From Bacillota bacterium (GTDB lineage Bacteria; Bacillota; Sulfobacillia; Sulfobacillales; JAIMBI01): a DNA stretch of 64,000 bases. The position numbers were made by a program, and so were the translations under genes. The notes below the pieces were generated by a model that searched no databases, was not told where the DNA came from, and worked only from the letters and a program-made list of their open reading frames with translations. The first letter of the stretch is position 1, and the number at the start of each line of letters is the position of its first letter. The DNA lies in contig JAJZWV010000007.1 in NCBI GenBank assembly GCA_021846505.1, positions 29,491 to 93,490 of the forward strand. The letters run 5' to 3'. Of this stretch, positions 16,948 through 25,939 are shown piece by piece.

Positions 16948-18338
16948 GAGGCGCCCCGAAACCTGGGCAAGTAGGTCGCGTGGGCTTCCAGCAAGTCAGC
17001 CAAGAGCCGCTCGGCCACCTTCCGGCTGGGCACCAGCGGATTGCTGAGGAGCGCCGCCAGCGCCAGCGAGTGCGACCCCGCCAGGGCGGCTTTAATAGTC
17101 AGGCGCTCGTAAGCTTTGACCTGCTGCACCAGACCCGCGGCCGCCGCCGGCAGCGGGCCCACTGCCAGCGGGCGCGCGCCGCGCCCGTCCACCAGCGCCG
17201 ACACTTCAATGACCGCCGAAGCCTCCAGCTCCGGAAGCACCGAGCCATTGGGGACGTTGACCACGGACTCGACCGGCTGGTTTTGCGCCAGCGCGCGCAT
17301 CAGCTCCACGGCCACGGTTGAGTAGAAGGCGCCGCCGCGCTCGGAAAGGCCCGGGGGCAGGTCCACCTGCTCCGCGTCGCGATAGTGCCGAAACAGCGCG
17401 GGCTCCAGCCGCATGAGAAAGTCTGCCCGGGTGCCGCGGCCGGAGGCCACGTCCGCCTGCTGCTCCGCCAGCATCTCGTCGGGCTGCCAGTAGTAGCGCA
17501 GGTACGCACTGGGGACCCGGCCCAGCGCTTGGGCCAGCGCCGGTCCATACTGGTTGGAGGGCACCTCCGGCCGCGACGCCCAAGTCGGGTCCAGCGCGCC
17601 GGCCCCGCCCAGCGCCGCCGGGGTGACGTCGGCGCCATCTAAAAACACTCGGGCAAACGACAGGTGATTCAATCCCACGACGTCCAGGGCGACGCGGGAG
17701 ACGTCGACGCCTAGCCCCTCGGCCACCAGGCGCCGGGTGATGTACGGCCCGTTGCACAGCCCCATCACCCGGGGTCCGGCCACCGCGGTGATGGCTTCAG
17801 TAATGAGCCCCGACGGATTGGTGAAATTCAGCAGCCACGCGGTGGGGGCCTCGGCGCGGATGCGCTCGGCCATTTCGACCGCGACCGGCACGGTGCGGAG
17901 CGCCTTGGCGAATCCGCCAGGCCCCACGGTTTCTTGGCCCACGACGCCATGGCGGAGCGGCACGTGCTCGTCCAGCGCTCGCGCCGCCAGGCCCCCCACC
18001 CGATACTGCATCAGCACGAAGTCGGCGCCGGCAAAGGGATGCGGCGCATCGCCGCCCAGAGCGCTCTCCACGGCCGCGCCCCGCCCCGCACGGGCCGCGA
18101 GCCGCTGCCCAAAGGCGGCCATGGCTTCGACCTTGCTGCGGCCGGCGGGCACATCGAGCAGCAGCACGCGCTCCACGGGCAGCGCTCCATCCGCCAAGAG
18201 GCCCGTGAGCAGCTCCCCGGTGTAGGCACTGCCGCCTCCCACCACCACAATGTTTAGACCGGTTCGCGGGAGCCGAGTGGATCGGGAAAATGCCGGCACC
18301 GAAGTAATGATGAGCACCCCACGTTTCGCCTGACTCAT
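16944..18338 (-). CDS. Glycoside hydrolase family 4 (6-phospho-glycosidase type)
   Basis: ATG 18338 follows GCTAGGAGAGA, giving 464 residues. GH4 enzymes use NAD and a divalent metal and cleave phospho-glycosides by oxidation-elimination. The NAD motif is NIVVVGGGSAYTGELL, the substrate loop LLNFTNPSGLITEA, and the metal ligands are Cys195 in GLCNGPY and His225 in VGLNHLSFARVF. About 25 residues precede the usual start of the Rossmann strand, so a later start is possible. The LNFTNPSGLITEA and GLCNGP pattern is that of the 6-phospho-beta-glucosidase branch. It heads the operon with the BadF-type kinase and GNAT genes. Confidence 0.9.
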   Translation of the reverse strand: MSQAKRGVLIITSVPAFSRSTRLPRTGLNIVVVGGGSAYTGELLTGLLADGALPVERVLLLDVPAGRSKVEAMAAFGQRLAARAGRGAAVESALGGDAPHPFAGADFVLMQYRVGGLAARALDEHVPLRHGVVGQETVGPGGFAKALRTVPVAVEMAERIRAEAPTAWLLNFTNPSGLITEAITAVAGPRVMGLCNGPYITRRLVAEGLGVDVSRVALDVVGLNHLSFARVFLDGADVTPAALGGAGALDPTWASRPEVPSNQYGPALAQALGRVPSAYLRYYWQPDEMLAEQQADVASGRGTRADFLMRLEPALFRHYRDAEQVDLPPGLSERGGAFYSTVAVELMRALAQNQPVESVVNVPNGSVLPELEASAVIEVSALVDGRGARPLAVGPLPAAAAGLVQQVKAYERLTIKAALAGSHSLALAALLSNPLVPSRKVAERLLADLLEAHATYLPRFRGAS

Positions 18339-18764
18339 TCTCTCCTAGCGGCCAGAGCCTCCTGGAACGGTTTGCCATTGCAGTCTACCACACCATGGTC
18401 AGCCCGAGCTGGTGGCAGCCTCTTGCCATGTGGAATCGGGACCGCACGGCACCAAACAGCGGATGGGTGAATGCGTGATGGGTCGTCACCAGCCGGGACA
18501 CCCAGATGACAGAGACGCCGCCCAGCTGCCGCACCAAGCTCATCGCCTGCACGAACCCGCGGCCGCAGCGACTGGCATCGCGATACAAAAACCGTCCCCG
18601 CTGTCGCCGCAAGGCCCAGCGCCCAGCCCGCGACTTGCACAATCCACCCTCTTGGATCCACTATAGCATGCGCCGGAGCACTCCCGCACGGATGCCTGGA
18701 TCAATCCGGCATAACCTTTCCGCCCGTTCATGCGTTACACTGTGTCAGATACGGGAGGTGGACA
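18339..18764. other. Divergent intergenic region
   Basis: The region lies between the GH4 operon and the LCP gene and must hold both promoters. A minus-strand frame of 85 codons (18385-18642) has no clear ribosome binding site or family match and is not called. Plus-strand bases TTACACT near 18735 could be part of the LCP promoter; this is weak. Confidence 0.4.
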
Positions 18765-20051
18765 ATGGACGGCCAGAAGCGGACCGTGCGCCGGCGATTC
18801 CGACCCGGGAGAATGATGGCGGTTCTCGCGGCGGTGCTGGTACTGGGCGCATCTGCATTCGCGGCGAAAAACTACCTGCTGGGCTTGCATGCTTTGGGAA
18901 CACCGCCCAAAAACAGCAGCCCGCAATTTCACGCCTTTCGCCATCGCATCACGATTTTGCTGATGGGCAGCTCCCTGCAGACGGGCGCCAACGGCAAGCT
19001 CATCACGAACAAAAACGCGCGCAACCGCACGGACACGATGATTTTGCTCTCGATTGATCCAACCACCAAGCAGGTGGGGGTGCTGTCCATCCCGCGGGAC
19101 ACGCTGGTCAACCTGCCGGGCGTGGGCGTCACGAAAATTGCGGAAGCCGCGTACGTGGGCGGATTGCCGGAAGCCGTGCAGGTGGTGCAATCGACGTTTC
19201 ACGTGCCGGTGGACTACTACGCCTACCTCAGCATGTTTCAGTTTCCGAAGCTCATCAACGACATGGGCGGCTTGGTCGTGGATGTGCCCCATGCGGAGGT
19301 GTACCAGCCGTCCGGCGGCAAGTTGGGCATTGACTTGAAGGCCGGCGTGCAGCGGCTGAACGGGTGGCAGGTGCTGGCGTTCACGCGCTTCCGCCAGACG
19401 CAGCAGGGCGACATCAGCCGCATTCAACAGCAGCAGACCGTGCTGCAGGACATTGCGCATCAGCTGCTGCAGCCAAAAAACATCCCTTTGATTCCCAAGT
19501 TGGTCAGCGACTTTTCCAACATGGTCAGTACCAACCTCAGCACGCCGCAAATGCTGTCGCTGGCTTTGTTCTCAAAGCAAATTAACCTGTCGACGGTGCG
19601 CTATGGCACCGTGCCGGGCCAGGCCACCCAAAACCACGACGCCCTGCTGTCCGGGGTGCTGGACAACTGGACCTACAGCCGCCACTTGGCGTCGGTGGTG
19701 ATTCAAAATGTCCTGCTGGCGCAGCCGCTCACCGCGACCCAGCGAAAGTCGCTCAAGATTTACGTCGACAGCGGTACCTCGTCGCTGGCGCCGGCGCAGT
19801 CGCTGGCCAACCGGCTGACGGCCGCGGGCTACACCGTCGTGGGCGTGGGCTGGGCCAACACCCACACCCACCACCGATCCGTCATCCTGAACACCTCCGG
19901 CGACAAGTGGCTCGACACCTCCCTGCAAAAAATGCTGGGCAACAGCACGGTGCAGTTCACGGCGTACCACACCACGCCATGGGACTTGAAAATCACCGTG
20001 GGCAGCGACTACACGCCGCCCGCAACTGGATCTAGCTCGTCCGGCGGCTAG
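18765..20051 (+). CDS. LytR-CpsA-Psr family cell-wall ligase
   Basis: ATG 18765 follows ACGGGAGGTGGACA; 428 residues. A short basic cytoplasmic tail is followed by one membrane helix (MMAVLAAVLVLGASAFAA, about 17-34), which places the rest outside. The LCP domain (about 60-240) shows the conserved arginines in NARNRTDTMILLSID, VLSIPRDTLVN and FTRFRQTQQGDISRIQ that bind the polyprenyl pyrophosphate. A C-terminal LytR_C domain (about 320-400: LKIYVDSGTSSLAPAQSLAN) is also present. These enzymes attach teichoic acid-like or capsular polymers to peptidoglycan in Gram-positive bacteria. The gene stands alone. Confidence 0.93.
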   Translation: MDGQKRTVRRRFRPGRMMAVLAAVLVLGASAFAAKNYLLGLHALGTPPKNSSPQFHAFRHRITILLMGSSLQTGANGKLITNKNARNRTDTMILLSIDPTTKQVGVLSIPRDTLVNLPGVGVTKIAEAAYVGGLPEAVQVVQSTFHVPVDYYAYLSMFQFPKLINDMGGLVVDVPHAEVYQPSGGKLGIDLKAGVQRLNGWQVLAFTRFRQTQQGDISRIQQQQTVLQDIAHQLLQPKNIPLIPKLVSDFSNMVSTNLSTPQMLSLALFSKQINLSTVRYGTVPGQATQNHDALLSGVLDNWTYSRHLASVVIQNVLLAQPLTATQRKSLKIYVDSGTSSLAPAQSLANRLTAAGYTVVGVGWANTHTHHRSVILNTSGDKWLDTSLQKMLGNSTVQFTAYHTTPWDLKITVGSDYTPPATGSSSSGG

Positions 20052-20099
20052 GGGCCCAGGCATCGCCCTTGGCTCCATGAACCCGGGAGTGGCTCGGCG

Positions 20100-20534
20100 C
20101 TAAGCCGGAGCTACTCCTTCTGTCAGGAGCTCCGTCACGCGCTCCCGAATTTGGTCGCGCACGGTGCGAAATACCTGGAGCCGCTCATCCTCTGTTCCCG
20201 TGGCGCGCGCGGGATCGGCCAGCGGCCAGTGCAGCCGGCGCACGTGCGCCGGCGTCACCGGGCACCGCTCCTCCGCATCGCCGCACAGCGTCACCACCAT
20301 CTCGGCGGCATGGAGCCGCGCCACATCAATGGGCTTGGAGCGGTGGCCGCTGAGGTCAATGCCGACTTCGGCCATGGCGCGAATGGCCAGCGGGTTCACC
20401 ACCGACGGCTCTAAGCCGCCACTCTCAGCCCGCAGGCGGCTCCCAGCCAGTGCGTTGAAAAACCCTTCCGCCATTTGGCTGCGTGCTGAATTGCCGGTGC
20501 AGATGAAGTACACCAATCCCTTCGGCTGGTTCAC
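20100..20534 (-). CDS. arsC: Thioredoxin-type arsenate reductase / low-MW phosphatase
   Basis: GTG 20534, with AGAAGGGATCGGC before it, gives 144 residues. The phosphatase loop is Cys12 in FICTGNSARSQMAEG (C-x5-R). Two further cysteines, 84 and 91, in VVTLCGDAEERCP, together with Asp107 in PLADPA, match the Cys10-Cys82-Cys89-Asp105 set of Bacillus-type ArsC. The triple-cysteine relay passes the oxidised state to thioredoxin while arsenate is reduced to arsenite. No arsR or arsB gene is adjacent; the gene follows dinB on the same strand, 58 bases apart, with a short tandem repeat between them. Confidence 0.9.
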   Translation of the reverse strand: MNQPKGLVYFICTGNSARSQMAEGFFNALAGSRLRAESGGLEPSVVNPLAIRAMAEVGIDLSGHRSKPIDVARLHAAEMVVTLCGDAEERCPVTPAHVRRLHWPLADPARATGTEDERLQVFRTVRDQIRERVTELLTEGVAPA

Positions 20535-20556
20535 GCCGATCCCTTCTTTCTTCCTA

Positions 20557-20586
20557 TCGGCCTAGGTCGGCCTAGGTCAACCTATC
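20557..20586. repeat. 10-bp tandem repeat before arsC
   Basis: TCGGCCTAGG occurs twice exactly, followed by the relaxed copy TCAACCTATC. Unit length equals about one helical turn, and each full unit contains the palindrome CCTAGG. It lies 23 bases upstream of the arsC start and 7 bases after the dinB stop, where an operator or messenger-level element could sit. Confidence 0.6.
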
Positions 20587-20592
20587 TCGGTC

Positions 20593-21858
20593 TCAGGTCT
20601 TGGGCGTGCTGCGGCCGGTCACTTCCTCGCCGCTCTCGTCCCGCTCAAACGAGGATCCGCCCAGGGCCGGCGCCTCCGCCAGCAGGCGGGCCCGGCCAAT
20701 GGCATGGGCGCCAAAGCGCTGCCGAATGCGGTCCACGGCCGCGGCCCGCGCCGCCTCCCGCTGGTCGCCGCCGCCCTCCTCGCCAAAGTCCAGCTGAGCC
20801 TGCCGGCTCACGGCAAACCCGCTGACGGTGATGCCCAGCAGCCGGACCGGCGATGGGTCCGGCCGGCTGAGAAATAGCTGGATGGCTGCCTGATACACAT
20901 CATCCGTGTAGCAGGTGGCCGCGGCGAGCTGCATCTGATGCGTATGGCTGACAAAGCGGCGCGTCTTGTACTTCAGCGTGACGGTGCGGCCCCTAAATCC
21001 GCTCGCCCGAAGTCGGCTGGCCACGTGGTCTGCCAGCGCCAGCAGCACCGGACGAGCCTCCGCGGCCGCCGATAGGTCGCGCGGCAGTGTGGTTTCGGCA
21101 CCCACCGAGCGCGCGTCGCCGGCGGATGGCCGCACCACCGGCGCTGAATCGTGGCCGCGGGCCCGGCTTCGAAGCCGTGGGCCGCTGGCCCCTAGCCAGC
21201 GGCCGAGCCGCTCGTCATCCAGACTGGCCAGCTGGCCGATGGTGTCCACGCCGGCGGTGTGGAGCCGCTCCGCCCCATGCGGGCCCACCCCGTAAAGCTC
21301 GGCCACAGGCCGGGGCCACAGCCGCTCTGGCACCTCCTCGGGCCACAGCACGGTGATGCCGGCTGGCTTGCTCCAGTCGCTCACTTGCTTGGCCAGCATC
21401 TTGTTGGCACTCACGCCCACGCTGACCGTGATGCCACACGCGTCACGCACAGCGGCTTGGAGTGCGGCGGCCGCCGCCACGGGGTCCGATCCCCACAGGT
21501 GCCAGCCCCCGGTCATGTCCAGCCACGCCTCGTCTATGGACAGGGGCTCCACGAGGGGCGAGAATTGGGGCAGCGCGGCACGCATCTGGCGCGAGCGCGC
21601 TCGATAAAGGTCGGGGGCGGGCCTCACGACGACAAGCGCCGGACAAAGCCTCCGCGCCGCCTGGAGCGGCATGGCAGTGCGCACCCCGTACTGCCTTGCC
21701 GGGTAGCTGGCGGTCAGCACAATCCCATGGCGCTCGGCCGGATCGCCAGCCACCACCATCGGCACGCTGGCCAGGGAGGGATCCTCCGCAATGTGGCAGG
21801 CCGCAAAAAACGCATCGGCATCACAGTGAAACACGACCGGCTCGCTGATGCCGCGCAT
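20593..21858 (-). CDS. dinB: DNA polymerase IV (Y family)
   Basis: 421 residues. Palm carboxylates are visible as Asp13 in VFHCDADAFFA and Asp109-Glu110 in PLSIDEAWLDM; the finger segment is TASYPARQYGVRTAMPL; helix-hairpin-helix elements are in VAELYGVGPHGAERL. The little finger domain follows, and a beta-clamp-binding peptide (RQAQLDFGEE, near residue 357) is in the expected place. About 40 residues of low-complexity tail follow. The enzyme copies damaged DNA with low fidelity. No LexA-like box is evident upstream. Start ATG 21858 is conventional in position relative to HCDADAF. Confidence 0.95.
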   Translation of the reverse strand: MRGISEPVVFHCDADAFFAACHIAEDPSLASVPMVVAGDPAERHGIVLTASYPARQYGVRTAMPLQAARRLCPALVVVRPAPDLYRARSRQMRAALPQFSPLVEPLSIDEAWLDMTGGWHLWGSDPVAAAAALQAAVRDACGITVSVGVSANKMLAKQVSDWSKPAGITVLWPEEVPERLWPRPVAELYGVGPHGAERLHTAGVDTIGQLASLDDERLGRWLGASGPRLRSRARGHDSAPVVRPSAGDARSVGAETTLPRDLSAAAEARPVLLALADHVASRLRASGFRGRTVTLKYKTRRFVSHTHQMQLAAATCYTDDVYQAAIQLFLSRPDPSPVRLLGITVSGFAVSRQAQLDFGEEGGGDQREAARAAAVDRIRQRFGAHAIGRARLLAEAPALGGSSFERDESGEEVTGRSTPKT

Positions 21859-21922
21859 GGCTACCTCGCCCCTCCCCCCGCATGGTACCAGTCATGCGGG
21901 GCGCGGGATCGGCTCACCGCTG

Positions 21923-22537
21923 CTAGCCGACAGTCAGGTGCGCCATGATGAGGACAATCAGCACCTGCAGCGACCCCTGCACCGCCGCCAACCGCAACAC
22001 CAGTGTGTTGGCCCGCTGCAGCCGGGCGAGGTTGGGCTCGGGCCGGGACAGCTCCCCCGCGATGCGCCACTCGTTCCAGCTGATGGCGCCTCCTTGCACC
22101 ACCAGCACGATGGATACCAAAATGGCCACCCCCACCCACGCCTGCTCGGGGCTCCCCGGCGCCAGAAACCCAAACATGTGGGCCAGAAACCATCCGCCGA
22201 CCACGCTCGTGAACGCCACCGTGGGCATGTACAGCAGCGTCTTGGGCACCAGATACGCCAGCAGGTGCTTGCGCTGGCCCGGGGTCAGGCGGCGCAGCAC
22301 CGGACCCAAAATGAAGCCCAAAAACAAATCCGCCCCGGTCCACAGCATGCCAGCCATCACATGGCTGTAGTCCAGCAGATAGAGATTTTGGGTCACGACC
22401 GCCGTGCCCATCAGCAGCGGCAGGGCCAAAATCCACCACGTCAGCTGCCGCAAGTCCATACCCCTGAGGCCCGTGCCGCTGCCTCCTTGGCTGGCCTCGG
22501 TTGCGCCGCTGGCGCTCCCTGCCGTTTCCTCGCTCAT
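21923..22537 (-). CDS. CopD/DUF2269-like integral membrane protein
   Basis: ATG 22537 follows GGAAGGAGGCAGCGCTA; 204 residues. After a hydrophilic N-terminus of about 30 residues come five predicted membrane helices, including WWILALPLLMGTAVVTQNLY and VGVAILVSIVLVVQGG. The segment DYSHVMAGMLWTGADLFLGF then GPVLRR resembles the 'H...a..W.Gg.....l.Pal+' signature of CopD and DUF2269 membrane proteins, whose conserved His may bind metal or heme. That link is tentative. A long upstream extension in the same frame has no start signal and is ignored. Confidence 0.6.
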   Translation of the reverse strand: MSEETAGSASGATEASQGGSGTGLRGMDLRQLTWWILALPLLMGTAVVTQNLYLLDYSHVMAGMLWTGADLFLGFILGPVLRRLTPGQRKHLLAYLVPKTLLYMPTVAFTSVVGGWFLAHMFGFLAPGSPEQAWVGVAILVSIVLVVQGGAISWNEWRIAGELSRPEPNLARLQRANTLVLRLAAVQGSLQVLIVLIMAHLTVG

Positions 22538-22771
22538 TAGCGCTGCCTCCTTCCCATCCCTCCCAAATTTCTCCGCGCTCATCCCTGCCCGATGCCCCCA
22601 GGCTATCAGAGCCACTGGCCCACTATAGATCTCTTGTCCTTGCAAGCTTGCCGCCGCGCCTCCGCAAGTCCGCAGGCAAACGGTCTCCGCCCACCCACCT
22701 GTGGTAACCTTCACGCTATAGCACGTGGCTTCAACGGGCACGCACTCATGGCTAAATGGAGTGAATGAATC

Positions 22772-24013
22772 ATGACAAGTCAGCCCGAGGCATCCGCGAA
22801 AGGCTCTCGCCCGTCGATGCGGCAGGAGCTCCGCCAAATTTGGAGTCCCCGCACCGCCGTGCTGCTGGCCGCGTCGCTGGTGACGCCGGCGGCCGCCTTT
22901 ATGCTGTATCCCTTCATGACGATTTACTTCACCCACACGCTGGGCCTGGCCATCGCCGTGGCGGGAGGGCTTTTGTCTCTCCGGTTTCTGTCCAGCGCCG
23001 GCCTTTCGTTCGTGGGCGGCCTGGCCTCAGACCGGTGGGGCCTCGTGCCCATGTATGTCCTGGCGGGCGGAGTCACCGCCGCCGCCCTCGCCCTGATGGC
23101 GTTTCAATCCAACCTGGTGGTGCTGGCGCTCCTGCTGGTGGTGGTGGGCGCTTGCGCGGCGACCGTGAATGCCAACGTGCGCGGATTGGCCAACCTGGGC
23201 GTGCCGCCGCAGCATCGGGGCACGGTGCAAAACTACGTCCACTGGCTCAACAACGTGGGCATGGCCGCCGCGCTACCCTTTTCCGCCTTTCTGCTGCACG
23301 CCGGCGCCTCCCGGCTGCCGTTTATCGTCGCCAGCGCGGGATACCTGGCCATGGCGCTTTTAGTGGGCTGGGCCTATCGAGACGCGGCCGCCCCCACGCG
23401 GGCGAACAAGGCGGCGCCCGCGTCAACCCCCTGGGCGATCCTAAAGCAAGACCGGCCGTTTTTGCTCTTGATGGGCTCCCTGCTGCTGTGGGTGGCCGTG
23501 GAGATGCAGTTTGAATCCAACCTCCCGCTGGATCTTTCCCGCCACTTCCCCCATGGGGCCGAGCTGTACGGCATTCTCGGGGCGATGGACATGGTCATTG
23601 TGATTGCCCTGCAACTGGTAGTGAGTCACTGGCTCGCGAAGGTCAAGTCGCCTTGGTACGGGTATGCGGGCTTCCTCATGCTGGGTGGCCTCCTCGTGGG
23701 AGGGCTCTCGCAAACCATCCTGGGCTGGACGCTCGCCATCATCCTGCTGAGCGTGGGCGAGGTGTTCAGCATCAGCCAAATCATGGCCTTGATGGGCACC
23801 CTGCCGCGCGAGGGCCAGCAGAGCGGCTACTTTTCCCTATTTGGCATGGTGCAGGGGCTGGGCACGTTTTTGGCCTACGGCCTCGGCGGGGCCGCCTACC
23901 AGGCGCTGGGGCCGGCGGCCCTCTTCACCCTCTGCCTCCCGGCCGCCGCCGCCTCCGCCGTGCTGTACCGCCAGGCGCGCCTCAGCCAAGCCGCGGCACC
24001 GGATGCCGCCTAA
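22772..24013 (+). CDS. MFS transporter, drug-efflux type
   Basis: ATG 22772; 413 residues with 12 hydrophobic helices. The loop 2-3 motif is GGLASDRWGLVPMYV, and VNANVRGLANLGVPPQHRGTVQNY is the loop 4-5 region seen in MdtH-like exporters. It is probably a proton-coupled exporter in the cytoplasmic membrane; the substrate is unknown. It is divergent from the CopD-like gene. The ribosome binding site is not strong (GGAGTGAATGAATC), so the exact start is moderately sure. Confidence 0.85.
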   Translation: MTSQPEASAKGSRPSMRQELRQIWSPRTAVLLAASLVTPAAAFMLYPFMTIYFTHTLGLAIAVAGGLLSLRFLSSAGLSFVGGLASDRWGLVPMYVLAGGVTAAALALMAFQSNLVVLALLLVVVGACAATVNANVRGLANLGVPPQHRGTVQNYVHWLNNVGMAAALPFSAFLLHAGASRLPFIVASAGYLAMALLVGWAYRDAAAPTRANKAAPASTPWAILKQDRPFLLLMGSLLLWVAVEMQFESNLPLDLSRHFPHGAELYGILGAMDMVIVIALQLVVSHWLAKVKSPWYGYAGFLMLGGLLVGGLSQTILGWTLAIILLSVGEVFSISQIMALMGTLPREGQQSGYFSLFGMVQGLGTFLAYGLGGAAYQALGPAALFTLCLPAAAASAVLYRQARLSQAAAPDAA

Positions 24014-24046
24014 ACGCGCAGGCCGTCAGCATAAACGGAGGTCGTT

Positions 24047-24454
24047 TTGCGGGACGCCGCCGCCTCACGGGGGTCGTGTTCAGCGATTGCCAAGCGCCTC
24101 CTGTCGCTCACCGGAGGGCACCCGTATGAAACCATGTGCACGGCCAACCACATGGGGCTCCGGGCGCTGCTGCGCGGCGCTGCCGAAGCGGCCGAAGGCG
24201 ATGGGCGCCTCGCCTTCGAAGACACGCTGGGCAAAATCCACAACTTGTGGGCGGAGCGCTGGGAGCGCGCCGGGCGCGGCCCCTATGCGGGGCGCCGCGA
24301 TGACAGCCACGCCGTGCAGCGCGCCCCGCGCTGGATGGAGAACGAGGGAGGGATCGAACACACCGGCCGCGGCGAGTGGGCCCTGATCGAGCCCATGGTT
24401 GGAGAATACCTGCGCCGCCTCGACCCCTACGGAGCCGCCGGGCCCACCCACTGA
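24047..24454 (+). CDS. C-terminal fragment of an AAA-type ATPase, possibly translated
   Basis: TTG 24047 has AACGGAGGTCGTT directly upstream, so the 135-codon frame can be translated. LLSLTGGHPYETMCTANHM resembles the end of an AAA domain ('l..lt.GhPyl.q'), and IEHTGRGEWALIEPMVGEYL RR-type ending matches the winged-helix tail of such ATPases ('+....w.l.dplf..yLr'). The Walker motifs and the N-terminal two thirds of a normal protein are missing, and the preceding DNA belongs to the MFS gene. I read it as a truncated remnant. It overlaps the end of the opposing HTH_42 pseudogene by 28 bases. Confidence 0.4.
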   Translation: MRDAAASRGSCSAIAKRLLSLTGGHPYETMCTANHMGLRALLRGAAEAAEGDGRLAFEDTLGKIHNLWAERWERAGRGPYAGRRDDSHAVQRAPRWMENEGGIEHTGRGEWALIEPMVGEYLRRLDPYGAAGPTH

Positions 24455-25254
24455 ACCTTGAGCGGGCCGGCCAGCGGCAGCGCCGGCACCTCGGCCGCGA
24501 TGGCCTCGCGCTCGGAGTCCGCGAGCCCGCGCCACGGCTCCACCGCGACCGTGGCCCCCGACCGGCGCCAGGTGCCCGCCAGCTCGCCCTTAAGCAGCAC
24601 GCCTCCGGGCCACGCGCGGGTCGGCCCCAGCGCTGACCGCTGGGCGGCGTCCGGCACCAACAGCGCCCGGTCCGCTCCCTGCCTCAGCAGGAAAGGATCC
24701 CCGCTGGGCAGAAGCCGCGCCGGGGCGGGGGGTGTGGCGGGCGCCCGCGCCGCCTCTTCATCCCGGGCCAGCATCCACGCCTCCCCGATAGGGGTGGCCA
24801 CCGGCATCAGCTCGCTGGCTATGGCCCAAAAGGCCCGGGCGCCCGACCGCGCGGGGAGGCCCGCCCACTGGCTGAAGGCACTGGGAGTGGTGGGCCCATA
24901 CACATACGTAGCGGCGGCTAAGCTCCAGGCGCGCGGATGCCGCGGTCATGGCCGGCGGCGGCACGGTCCACACCAGCGGCTGGCGCGCGCCGGCACCACG
25001 AACACACTGAAGCGCGGCCCCCACAGCTGCACGAGGGCCGGATCTTCCCAGGCTGTCGGGCCTACGCCCGCCACGCCCGCGTGCAGGGACAGCAGGGCGG
25101 CGCGCGGCATGCTGTCCCTGCAGCCCCGTCGACGCGGCCTGCATGAGGGAGGCCGCACCCCCCGGGAGGCGATCGCCCAAAAAGCCCACCCGCCGCCGCA
25201 GCGCCAGCACCGCGGCCGCGATAGGTCGAGCCGGGCGCCGGTGACCGGCGACAT
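24427..25254 (-). pseudogene. HTH_42 winged-helix protein with several frameshifts
   Basis: The start ATG 25254 overlaps the cyclase stop by one base (TGATG). Family-like blocks appear in order but in three frames: GFLGDRLPGGAASLMQAAST; then MPRAALLSLHAGVAGVGP and WEDPALVQLWGPRFSVFVVP; then RQPLVWTVPPPA; then, from about 24930, YVYGPTTPSAFSQWAGLP, AFWAIASELMPV and DPFLLRQGADRALLVPDAA to the stop. These are the successive parts of an HTH_42 ('winged helix DNA-binding') protein of about 270 residues. At least four indels are needed to make one frame, so it is probably dead. The family includes DNA glycosylase-like repair proteins. Confidence 0.7.
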
Positions 25255-25877
25255 CAGAGGGGCAGCCCTACCACCCGCGCCGGATCCCCATTGCTGCCCG
25301 CCACCTTGATCGGCAGCGCCACCAGGCGGAACACATCGGGCAGCTCCGGGGTGTAGGCCAGGTTTTCTAAGATCAAGCAGTCGCCGCCCAAGAGAATGCG
25401 ATGCAAGGGAAACGTTTCCGTGTCTACGGGATCAACGGACGGCGCGTCCAGTGCGAGCATCTGCACGCCGCGATCCACCAGCCAGTGGGCCGCCTCCTCG
25501 GTGAGCACCGGAAAGGGCCCGAAGTACGCCGGGGTGTTCCACCGCGCGTGCGCGCCGGTGTCCAGCACCACCGCCCGATGGTGGCAGTCTCGCCCCAGCT
25601 GTGCCACCAGCAAGTCGACGCTCACGGCGGCGGCCGATCCCACGTGCACCACGTGCGCGGGGCACATGAAGCGCTCCAGCGGATACTCGTGCAGGGAGGG
25701 GCGGTTCGCAAAAAAGTGCAGCGGCCCGTCGATGTGCGTCCCCACGTGGTTCCAGAAGCGATACTCGGACAGGCCGTAGCCATCGCGGGCCGCTTCGGCG
25801 AAGTGGTGCAGCACCGGCGCCGGCTGGCCCGGATACATGGCCAGGTCCTCACGGATGGTCTGCGTTAAATCCCACAC
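25254..25877 (-). CDS. Cyclase / kynurenine formamidase-like hydrolase
   Basis: GTG 25877 is preceded eight bases earlier by AAAGGGG, and gives the expected start VWDLTQTIREDLAMYPG; longer starts lack a binding site. The 207-residue protein carries the metal-binding signature NHVGTHIDGPLHFF (H-x-G-T-H-x-D-x-P-x-H), and RAVVLDTGAHARWN and LLGGDCLILENLAY are in their usual places. Members hydrolyse N-formylkynurenine or related amides with zinc or manganese. No tryptophan-degradation neighbours exist, so the substrate is open. A -10 box (TATAAT) lies about 57 bases before the start. Confidence 0.88.
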   Translation of the reverse strand: MWDLTQTIREDLAMYPGQPAPVLHHFAEAARDGYGLSEYRFWNHVGTHIDGPLHFFANRPSLHEYPLERFMCPAHVVHVGSAAAVSVDLLVAQLGRDCHHRAVVLDTGAHARWNTPAYFGPFPVLTEEAAHWLVDRGVQMLALDAPSVDPVDTETFPLHRILLGGDCLILENLAYTPELPDVFRLVALPIKVAGSNGDPARVVGLPL

Positions 25878-25933
25878 CCAATAAGCCCCTTTCACCATGA
25901 GCTGGCGGCACACGCCGAACCTCTGTGAGCACA

Positions 25934-25939
25934 ATTATA
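25934..25939 (-). promoter_or_regulatory. -10 box of the cyclase gene
   Basis: On the minus strand this is a perfect TATAAT with GCGC before it, 57-62 bases upstream of GTG 25877. A TTGGCG lies 20 bases further upstream, a longer spacing than usual, so the -35 element is uncertain. Confidence 0.5.

Noticed and set aside
18385..18642. 85-codon minus-strand frame
   Set aside because: No ribosome binding site with sensible spacing, no family similarity, and it lies where promoters are expected.
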